64,000 bases of DNA from Roseomonas aerilata DSM 19363. Lineage in GTDB: Bacteria > Pseudomonadota > Alphaproteobacteria > Acetobacterales > Acetobacteraceae. The notes beneath the pieces were generated by a model, which saw nothing but the letters and a program-made list of their open reading frames with translations, did not search any database and was not told the origin of the DNA. A program made the translations under genes and the position numbers. Positions 57,777 through 64,000 of this stretch are shown in pieces. Position 1 is the first letter of the stretch; the number at the start of each line of letters is the position of its first letter. The DNA lies in NCBI RefSeq assembly GCF_000711725.1, contig NZ_JONP01000002.1:62001-126000 (forward strand), written 5' to 3'.

Positions 57777-59709
57777 GCTCACCTCCCCGTGGCCATGTCG
57801 CGGGTTCTTCATCTTCCGGGTCGCGCAGGGGCAGGGCGATCCGGCAACGCACCCCGTCCGGCATGAACTCAAGCCGTGTCCTGGCCTGCAACTGGTAGGG
57901 CAGCGCGCGCTCGATCAACTCCCGCCCGTAGCCCCGCCGCTCGACCGAGGGGGCTGGCATCGCCACCCCGCTCTCCTCCCAGTCCAGCAGGAGGAGGGGC
58001 GGACCCCGCCCATCCTCCAGGCGCCAGATGACCTTGAGGCGGCCGTCGGGCTGGCCGATCGCGCCGTGCTTCACCGCGTTGGTGGCCAGCTCGTGCAGCG
58101 CGAGCGCGAGGGGCTGCACCTTGTCGCCCGGCAGCTGCAGCGGCGGCCCGCTCACGACGATCCGCTCCGAGGTCCCGTCCCCGGCCGCCATCAGCTCGGC
58201 ATCCAGCAGGTCCGCCAGCGCGACCTCCCAGGTCGGGGAGCGCGAGAGGAAGCCCTGCACCCGCCCGAGCGCGCTCAGGCGCGCCTCGTACTCCTCCCGC
58301 CCGGGAGATGGGTCGAAGCTGCGCCTGGCGATGGAGCGCACCACGCCCAGAAGGTTGCGGGTGCGGTGCTGTAGCTCCGCGACAAGGATGGACTGCTGGC
58401 CCTGCAGGCGTTTGAGGTCGTCGATATCGGTCGAGGTGCCCAGCCACTCGAGAATACGGCTCTCCGGCCGGGGGACGGACGCCTCGTCACGCAGCGGCAC
58501 GGCACGGGTCCGGTGCCAGCGGTAGCTGCCGTCAGCGGCGCGGCGCAGCCGGAACTCCACATCCAGCGCCCCGCACGCGCGCGCCTCGTGCCAGGCGTCC
58601 ACCGCGGCGGCACGGTCGTCGGGATGCACGGCGCGCAGCCAGCCCCGGCCATGGGTCTCCTCCTGGCGCTGGCCGGTATAGGCCAGCCATTGCGGGCTGC
58701 CCCAGGTCCATTGCCCCTCGCCGTCAGAGCGCCACACGAGCTGCGGCATGCCCTCGACGAGGACGCGGAAGCGCTCCTTCTCCTCCTCCAGGCGCCGCTC
58801 GGCCATCAGCCGCTCGGTCATGTCCTGGCCGATCTTGAGGAAGCCGAGGAGGGTGCCGTCGGGATCGCGCAGCGCCCGCGTGGACCCCTCGATGAAGACC
58901 CGCTCCCCGCCCTTGCGGAGGTGCCAGCGGACATTCGGCGCAACCCCCTCCCGACTGGCCGTTTCCGTCTCCCACGCGTCCCGGTTCTCCTGCCGGTCCT
59001 CCGGCGTGAAGATGATGGCGGAGGGCTGCCCGATCACCTCCTCCGCCGCCCAGCCATAGACGGCCCGGGCACCGGGCAGCCAGTCGGTGATCCGGTCCTC
59101 CGGATCGGTGAGGAAGATGCCGTAGTCGAGCGCCTGCTCGACGGTGAGGCGGAACCGCTCCTCCGTGGAGCGCAGGGTGCGGGCGATGAGCAGGCGGTCG
59201 ATCACCGGGCCCAGGATGGCGGTGTAGGTGCGCAGGAAACGGATATCGTCCTCGCCGAAGTCGCGGGGCTCGGTGGCATCCACCTGCAGAAGGCCGAAAG
59301 GGCGCCCGCCCGGCAGGAAGATCGGCACGTTCACGAAGGAGACCACCCCCGCCTCCTTCATGAAGGCGGGGACGTCGAAGCGGTCCTCCCTGGCCACATC
59401 CTGCGAGATGACCGGCCGCCCCTCGTCGATCGCGAAGGTCTCCGAGGAGTGCTCCTCCATCGGCAGGCGCAGCCGGCCGACGATGCCGGTCTCCCAACCC
59501 ACGCCCGCGCGGACGAGAAGCTGCCGTTCGGTCTCCAGGATTTCCAGGATCTTGGCCCGCCCGGTCCCGAGCGCCTCCCCCACGAGGCGGCAGGCCTCGT
59601 CGAGAACCTCGTTGAGATCCTGCGAGCGCAGGGCGGCCTCGCCGAAATCACCGAGCACCCGCTGCCGCTTCATCATGGTCTCGGGATGGGACATCGGCGG
59701 TTCCGTCAC
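57766..59709 (-). CDS. GAF-PAS-PAS HWE-family sensor histidine kinase
   Basis: A 647-residue soluble kinase. A GAF domain (about 18-175, with REDRFDVPAFMKEAGVVSFV and FLPGGRPFGLLQVDA) is followed by two PAS/PAC units (about 185-305 and 315-440) and the HWE domain: His in AELQHRTRNLLGVVRSIARR, LLDAELMAAGDG, N box HELATNAVKHGAI and DWEESG. This is the third HWE kinase of the window but from a different subgroup (HRTRN instead of HRAKN). The start is GTG 59709 with GAGGGG upstream, or ATG 59694. The receiver at 57417 is its cognate partner by position. Confidence 0.93.
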   Translation of the reverse strand: MTEPPMSHPETMMKRQRVLGDFGEAALRSQDLNEVLDEACRLVGEALGTGRAKILEILETERQLLVRAGVGWETGIVGRLRLPMEEHSSETFAIDEGRPVISQDVAREDRFDVPAFMKEAGVVSFVNVPIFLPGGRPFGLLQVDATEPRDFGEDDIRFLRTYTAILGPVIDRLLIARTLRSTEERFRLTVEQALDYGIFLTDPEDRITDWLPGARAVYGWAAEEVIGQPSAIIFTPEDRQENRDAWETETASREGVAPNVRWHLRKGGERVFIEGSTRALRDPDGTLLGFLKIGQDMTERLMAERRLEEEKERFRVLVEGMPQLVWRSDGEGQWTWGSPQWLAYTGQRQEETHGRGWLRAVHPDDRAAAVDAWHEARACGALDVEFRLRRAADGSYRWHRTRAVPLRDEASVPRPESRILEWLGTSTDIDDLKRLQGQQSILVAELQHRTRNLLGVVRSIARRSFDPSPGREEYEARLSALGRVQGFLSRSPTWEVALADLLDAELMAAGDGTSERIVVSGPPLQLPGDKVQPLALALHELATNAVKHGAIGQPDGRLKVIWRLEDGRGPPLLLLDWEESGVAMPAPSVERRGYGRELIERALPYQLQARTRLEFMPDGVRCRIALPLRDPEDEEPATWPRGGEHAP

Positions 59710-59882
59710 GGGCGTCCCCCCCTCTCGGAGGGGGAGCGACGCCGCAACGGGCTCTGGGGCACCTTCATGTCCATTTCAACGCCGTGACGCTCGGCTGGCT
59801 GCCAAGCCGGGGCCTAAAGCCGGCCCGCACCACGAGATTGGGGCCCCTGCCCGGCGGGCGAGCCGCGGAACGGAGAGGCGCC

Positions 59883-60719
59883 TCAGGGCGCCGGGGCCGG
59901 CCCCGCCACGGCCGCGGCCATCACCCGCGCCGTCTCGTCGTAGTGCCTCCACAACTCCGGGTCGATCGGGTTCGGGGCGCCGAAATAGCCGTCCGGCGTC
60001 AGGCGCCGCGCGGCCTCCCCGCCCTTGCGCCATTCCTGCAAATCCGCGAGCGTGAGCCTCGTCGGTTGCAAGCCCCGCAAGGCGTCGTGGTCCACCGTCT
60101 CCGGCCGGTAGCGCATGATCGCGGCCGTCTCGTACTCGTCCGCGTGGACGCCGAGGATGCCCGTGAGGCGGAAGCCCTCCATCGCCGGAACGGGCTCCCA
60201 GGGAACCCAGATGGGCTCGCGCCCCGTCTGCCCGATCCGCTCGTACATGCGCCAGCGGAAGGGCGCGTAGAGCCAGCGGGCGCCGCTGAGACCCTCCGCG
60301 TGAAGGGCGGTCAGCACGTCGCGGATCATCTCGTTGTGCAGCCGGTCGCCGTGGTGGCTGACGAGCAGGATCTCGCCGAAGCCGTTCGCCGAGAGCGAGG
60401 TGATCACGTCCCGCAGCAGGGCGGTCGCTGTCTCCGGGCGGATGCGAAAGCTGCCCGGGAACTCGCCGAGGATGCCGTTGATGCCCCAGTAATAGGGCGG
60501 CGCGATCACCGCCTCCCGTCCCAGCCCGGCCATGTAGCGGCGCGTGGCGCGGCACAGTTCCAGCGCGACGAAGGCGTCGGTGCCGACGGGCAGGTGCGGT
60601 CCGTGGCACTCGATGACGCCAACGGGCAGCAACGCGACCGCGCCGCGCCCGGCGGCGGCCCGGATGGCGGTGCCCGTCATCTCCGCCATCGTGCCCGCCA
60701 TCAGCGAATCCGTCGGCAT
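59883..60719 (-). CDS. creatininase-family amidohydrolase
   Basis: A 278-residue member of the creatininase/ArfB/MftE superfamily, which uses two metal ions to hydrolyse cyclic amides or formamides. Metal ligands lie in VIECHGPHLPVGTDAF (Glu, His, Asp), ILLVSHHGDRLHNEMI (His) and ILGVHADEYETA (Glu). GAGGAGG is 6 bases upstream of ATG 60719. It begins 11 bases after livF, so it is the last gene of the Liv-type operon and its substrate is probably what that transporter imports, for instance an amide or lactam. Confidence 0.9.
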   Translation of the reverse strand: MPTDSLMAGTMAEMTGTAIRAAAGRGAVALLPVGVIECHGPHLPVGTDAFVALELCRATRRYMAGLGREAVIAPPYYWGINGILGEFPGSFRIRPETATALLRDVITSLSANGFGEILLVSHHGDRLHNEMIRDVLTALHAEGLSGARWLYAPFRWRMYERIGQTGREPIWVPWEPVPAMEGFRLTGILGVHADEYETAAIMRYRPETVDHDALRGLQPTRLTLADLQEWRKGGEAARRLTPDGYFGAPNPIDPELWRHYDETARVMAAAVAGPAPAP

Positions 60720-60730
60720 GGCCGCCTCCT

Positions 60731-61426
60731 CTACACCGCGATCCAGCGCCGGACCTGATCGAAATCCGCCAGCAGATCCGCCGAGCGTCCCTCCAGCACG
60801 ACCCGCCCGCGGTCGAGCACGACGGCCCGGTCGCTCAGGCCCAGCGCGTCCTCGGCGTGCTGCTCCACGATCACCGTCGCGAAGCCCTTCTCCGCGCGCA
60901 GGCGGCGCAGCGTCGCCTCCAGCTCCTCCACGATCACCGGCGCAAGCCCCTCGAAGGGTTCGTCCAGCAGCAGGAGGCGAGGGTTGGTCATCAGCGTGCG
61001 GCACATGGCGAGCATCTGCTGCTCACCGCCCGAAAGCTTGTCGCCCATGTTGCGGCGGCGCTCCTGCAGGCGGGGGAACATATCGTAGGCATCGCGCAGC
61101 CCGAAGGGACCCGGACGGCGCGCGACGAGCAGGTTCTCCTCCACGGTGAGGGAGGGGAAGATGTCGCGCTCCTGCGGCACCCAGCCGATACCCAGGCGCA
61201 CCCGCGCGTAGGCGGGCACGGCCGCGATATCCCTCCCCTGCCAGCGCAGCGCCCCCGCGAAGCGCCGCGCATGGCCCATGATGGCGAGCATCAGCGTCGT
61301 CTTGCCGACGCCGTTGCGGCCGAGAACCGCCAGCCCCTCCCCGTCCTCGACCGAGAGGCTCATCCTCTCGAGGACCACGGCCTCGCCGTAGCCGGCGGTC
61401 AGGCCCTCGACCTCAAGCAGCGCCAT
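60731..61426 (-). CDS. livF: branched-chain amino acid-type ABC ATPase LivF
   Basis: A 231-residue ATPase. Walker A GRNGVGKTT, signature LSGGEQQMLAMCRTL, Walker B LLLLDEPFEGLAP, H-loop IVEQHAEDAL. The short length without extra C-terminal part and the VPQERDIFPSLTVEENLLVA segment are LivF-like. AGGGGG is close to ATG 61426, which overlaps livG by 14 bases. It pairs with LivG on the LivHM permease. Confidence 0.94.
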   Translation of the reverse strand: MALLEVEGLTAGYGEAVVLERMSLSVEDGEGLAVLGRNGVGKTTLMLAIMGHARRFAGALRWQGRDIAAVPAYARVRLGIGWVPQERDIFPSLTVEENLLVARRPGPFGLRDAYDMFPRLQERRRNMGDKLSGGEQQMLAMCRTLMTNPRLLLLDEPFEGLAPVIVEELEATLRRLRAEKGFATVIVEQHAEDALGLSDRAVVLDRGRVVLEGRSADLLADFDQVRRWIAV

Positions 61427-62174
61427 GATGCCCCCTGCGGCCGAGATAGACCTCGCGCACGCGCTCGTCCGCCTGGATCTCGGCCGGCGTGCCCTCCGTC
61501 ATGATCCGGCCGCCGACGAGCACGGTGATCCGCTCGGCGAAGCGGAAGACAAGGCCCATGTCGTGCTCCACGAAGAGCAGCGTCAGGTCCCGTGGCAGGG
61601 CGTTGATCCGCTCGAAGATGGACTCGCTCTGCGCCGCGGGAACGCCCGCCGCCGGCTCGTCCAGCACCAGCACCCGCGGCCGAGTGGCGAGCGCGATGGC
61701 GATCTCAACAAGGCGCTGGGAGCCGTAGGGCAGCGAGCGCACGGGGCGGTCGGCCATTTCCTCCAGATGCGCGAAGGAGAGGTGCTCGCGCGCCTCCTCC
61801 GCCACGGCGCGGTCGGCGGCGAAGGAGCGCCAGAACTGGCGCGTCTTCCGCTCCCGCTCAAGGATGGCGAGGGAGACGTTCTCAATCACCGTCAGCCCGC
61901 GGAAGAGCTGGTTGATCTGGAAGGTGCGCGCGAGGCCCCGCCGCACGCGCTCTGCCTGCGAAAGCACCGTGACATCCTGCCCGGCGACGCGGATCCGCCC
62001 CGCCGTGGCCGGCACGTTGCCGGTCAGCGCGTGGACGAGCGAGGTCTTGCCCGCCCCGTTCGGCCCGATCAGCGCGTGCCGTGCCCCCGCCTCGACGCGC
62101 AGCGAGACATCGCCCACCGCCGTGAAGTGGCCGTAGCGGAGGGTGAGGCCCTCCGTCTCGATAGCGGGCGTCAT
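61413..62174 (-). CDS. livG: branched-chain amino acid-type ABC ATPase LivG
   Basis: A 253-residue ATPase. Walker A GPNGAGKTS, 'RGLARTFQINQLFRGLTVIE' at the Q-loop, Walker B VLVLDEPAAGVP and H-loop FVEHDMGLVF, all LivG-like. The ABC signature is LPYGSQRLVEIA instead of the strict LSGGQ, a common variant in this family. ATG 62174 overlaps the livM stop by 4 bases. An insertion of about 10 residues (KTRQFWRSF) follows the Q-loop. Confidence 0.94.
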   Translation of the reverse strand: MTPAIETEGLTLRYGHFTAVGDVSLRVEAGARHALIGPNGAGKTSLVHALTGNVPATAGRIRVAGQDVTVLSQAERVRRGLARTFQINQLFRGLTVIENVSLAILERERKTRQFWRSFAADRAVAEEAREHLSFAHLEEMADRPVRSLPYGSQRLVEIAIALATRPRVLVLDEPAAGVPAAQSESIFERINALPRDLTLLFVEHDMGLVFRFAERITVLVGGRIMTEGTPAEIQADERVREVYLGRRGHHGAA

Positions 62175-63118
62175 TCCCAACCCCGCAGCCGGCGCAGCAG
62201 GGCCGAGACGCCGCCCGCGATGCCCCCGCGCAGGACGAAGACCGAGAGCATGAGCACGAGGCCAATCCCGAGATGCCAATATTTCGGGCTCATCGCCGAG
62301 AGCGCGTCTTTGAGATAGCTGAAGCCCACGGCGCCCAGCACCACGCCGGGGATGCTGCCCGTGCCCCCAAGGGTCGCCATCATCATCACCTCCGCCGAGC
62401 GCTCGAAGCCGAGCATGTCGAGCGAGGCGAAGTTGCTCGTCTGCGCCAGCAGCGCGCCGGCGAGCCCGGCGATCCCACCGGAGATGGTATAGGCCGTGGC
62501 GAGGTGGCGGCGCACCGGCGCGCCGATGGCCGGCATGCGCCGCACGTTCTCCCGGATGCCGCGCAGCGCGAGGCCGAAGGGCGAGGTCGTCAGCCGCCAG
62601 AGGAAGGCATAGACGAGCACCAGCGCGGCCAGGCTGTACCAGAAGGCCGTCTCCCCCGCGAAGTCGAAGCGGAACAGGCCCAGCACCGGCCCCATGGTGA
62701 AGTCCGACATGCCGTCCGCTCCGCCCGTCAGCCAGCGCGCCTGGTTCGCGGCCTCCAGCATCAGGAAGCCGATCCCGAGCGTCACCAGCAGCCGCGTCAG
62801 GTCGTTCCCGACCACGACGATGCGCGTGAGCAGCAGCGCGAGCAACCCGCTGAGGAGAAGCGCCGCCAGCAGTCCGACGACCGGCTCCGTCACCCCATGG
62901 GCCGCGAGGACGGCAGCGGTATAGGCGCCCATCCCGAAGAACACCGCGTGCCCCAGCGACACCACGCCCGCATGCCCTTGCAGCAGATCATAGGCGAGGG
63001 CGAAGATGGCGAGGATGAACAGCGTGTTCAGCAGGCTGAGGTACTCGGGGAAGAGGAAGAAGCTGGCGACGGCTGCCAGCAGGAGCGGCAGCCCGGCGCC
63101 GATGCGGATCAGCCTCAC
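62171..63118 (-). CDS. livM: branched-chain amino acid-type ABC permease LivM
   Basis: A 315-residue permease with about nine or ten helices. Typical LivM segments are 'YDLLQGHAGVVSLGHAVFFG', LRGIRENVRRMPAIGAPVRR (the ATPase contact), 'TAYTISGGIAGLAGALLAQT' and ATLGGTGSIPGVVLGAVGFS. Start and stop overlap the neighbouring genes by 4 bases each. Together with LivH it forms the membrane channel. Confidence 0.95.
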   Translation of the reverse strand: MRLIRIGAGLPLLLAAVASFFLFPEYLSLLNTLFILAIFALAYDLLQGHAGVVSLGHAVFFGMGAYTAAVLAAHGVTEPVVGLLAALLLSGLLALLLTRIVVVGNDLTRLLVTLGIGFLMLEAANQARWLTGGADGMSDFTMGPVLGLFRFDFAGETAFWYSLAALVLVYAFLWRLTTSPFGLALRGIRENVRRMPAIGAPVRRHLATAYTISGGIAGLAGALLAQTSNFASLDMLGFERSAEVMMMATLGGTGSIPGVVLGAVGFSYLKDALSAMSPKYWHLGIGLVLMLSVFVLRGGIAGGVSALLRRLRGWE

Positions 63119-63978
63119 GCCGCCCTCCCCGCCAGGCCGCGCGGGAAGAAGATCATCATCAGCACGAGCAGCGCGTAGATGACGTAGTTGCCGACCTCCG
63201 GCACGAGGTACTTGAACAGTGCGTCGATCGCGCCGATCGCGATGGCCGCGGCGAAGGACCCGCCGATCGAGCCCGGCCCGCCGATCGCGACCACCATCAG
63301 CACCAGCACGAGGTACTTGAAGGGAAAGGTCGGATCGAGCCCGAGGAAGCCCACGGCCAACGCGCCGCCCAGCCCCGCGAAGGCGGCCCCCAGCCCGAAG
63401 GTAAGGGCGAAGAGCCGGTCCACGTTGATCCCGATCCCCTCCGCCGCGCGCCGGTCGTCAACCGCCGCCCGCACGCGCGCGCCGAAGAGGGTGAAGTTGA
63501 ACAGCGCCATCAGCAGCCCCGCCGCGACCAGCCCGAACAGGACGAGGAACAGCCTGTAGCCGGTGATCCCGACGCCGAGGAAGCCGACGCGCGCGGTCAG
63601 CCAGTCCGGCAGCAGCATTGGCTGCTGCTGCGGTCCGAACAGGATGTTCGCCACCGCCCCCGCCGCGAAGGCGAGGCCGATGGAAAACAGCACCTGCTGC
63701 AACTCCGGCATGGGATAGACGTGGCGGATGACGGAGCGCTCCAGCACCACGCCGATCAGCCCGGTGACAACAGCCGCCGCCGGCAGGGTGAGCAGGAAGG
63801 GCACGCCGAAGCCGTTCAGCAGCACCACCGCCACATAGCCCCCGCACATGGCGAAGGCGCCATGGGCAAGGTTGATGAAGCGCATCAGCCCGAGCGTGAC
63901 CGACAGGCCGATGGAGAAGAGGAACAGCAGCATTCCGTAGGCGATGCCGTCCGCGAGAATGCTGATGAGGCCGGACAT
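63115..63978 (-). CDS. livH: branched-chain amino acid-type ABC permease LivH
   Basis: A 287-residue permease with about eight helices. LivH segments are MLLFLFSIGLSVTLGLMRFI, INLAHGAFAMCGGYVAVVLL, FGARVRAAVDDRRAAEGIGI (the ATPase contact) and VLVLMVVAIGGPGSIGGSFA. It is the first Liv membrane gene in the visible operon and lies 5 bases after the stop of another gene cut by the window edge, presumably the receptor. Confidence 0.94.
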   Translation of the reverse strand: MSGLISILADGIAYGMLLFLFSIGLSVTLGLMRFINLAHGAFAMCGGYVAVVLLNGFGVPFLLTLPAAAVVTGLIGVVLERSVIRHVYPMPELQQVLFSIGLAFAAGAVANILFGPQQQPMLLPDWLTARVGFLGVGITGYRLFLVLFGLVAAGLLMALFNFTLFGARVRAAVDDRRAAEGIGINVDRLFALTFGLGAAFAGLGGALAVGFLGLDPTFPFKYLVLVLMVVAIGGPGSIGGSFAAAIAIGAIDALFKYLVPEVGNYVIYALLVLMMIFFPRGLAGRAA

Positions 63979-63983
63979 GCCCT

Positions 63984-64000
63984 CTACTTCGCGGGGTCCT
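63984..64000 (-). CDS. 3' end of an upstream gene, probably the Liv receptor
   Basis: Only the last codons are inside the window: on the minus strand they read Asp-Pro-Ala-Lys-stop (TAG at 63986-63984), five bases before the livH ATG. Periplasmic receptors of Liv systems often end in a similar DPAK tail and precede livH, so this is probably livK-like. The evidence is minimal. Confidence 0.4.

Overview
The window is about 70% GC chromosomal DNA, densely coding, with genes on both strands and many 4-base start/stop overlaps. The gene mix suggests an environmental alphaproteobacterium, most likely Acetobacteraceae (Roseomonas-like). It holds five Bug-type solute receptors, four IclR and two FCD-type GntR regulators, three HWE histidine kinases and TRAP, TTT and ABC uptake systems. 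The taxonomic placement is an inference from gene content. I see no rRNA, tRNA, insertion sequence or CRISPR array.

1-14,380: small catabolic cassettes. Each pairs an orphan Bug receptor with an IclR regulator and one or two oxidoreductases or hydrolases (FAD oxidoreductase, aldehyde dehydrogenase, two SDRs, SMP-30 lactonase, carboxymuconolactone decarboxylase-like protein), plus one MFS anion symporter.

14,796-18,898: the most interesting locus. It runs PTPS-like pterin synthase, GTP cyclohydrolase I, an exported SUOX-fold protein without any cysteine, and a membrane GGDEF-EAL protein that overlaps it by 4 bases. The last two match the PruR-DcpA pterin-sensing c-di-GMP system of Agrobacterium. 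Here the pterin-making enzymes sit directly upstream, so synthesis, sensing and output appear to be encoded together. The PTPS has Asp at the catalytic Cys position.

18,961-24,230: a small membrane protein, then a GntR-controlled TRAP operon (DctP, fused DctQM) with a hydroxyacid dehydrogenase and a clean FCD-type operator.

24,325-33,732: a signalling block. It contains an orphan ParD-like antitoxin, two HWE kinases, a DUF72 protein, a receiver-PAS protein, an RpfC-like hybrid kinase and, convergent with it, an RpfF-like DSF synthase. This is a DSF quorum-sensing locus in which the usual RpfG place is taken by a receiver-PAS protein. The rpfF ribosome binding site lies in a small hairpin loop.

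34,091-43,452: a small disordered protein, then a seven-gene minus-strand sugar-acid operon (PdxA family, TctC, TctB, TctA, IlvD/Edd dehydratase, COG4091 dehydrogenase, DapA-family dehydratase) with a divergent GntR gene and a perfect palindrome between them. 43,453-44,309 has no supported gene but ends in a strong orphan terminator.

44,310-52,267: an eight-gene operon of IclR regulator, two proteins of unknown function, an M19 dipeptidase and a PotDBCA-type ABC importer. 52,482-59,709 holds housekeeping and stress genes (GATase, LOG-family, Nudix, esterase, LLM flavoprotein) and a third HWE kinase with a single-domain receiver. 59,883-64,000 is a Liv-type ABC operon (LivHMGF) ending in a creatininase-family hydrolase; the end of a further gene, probably its receptor, is just visible at the edge.
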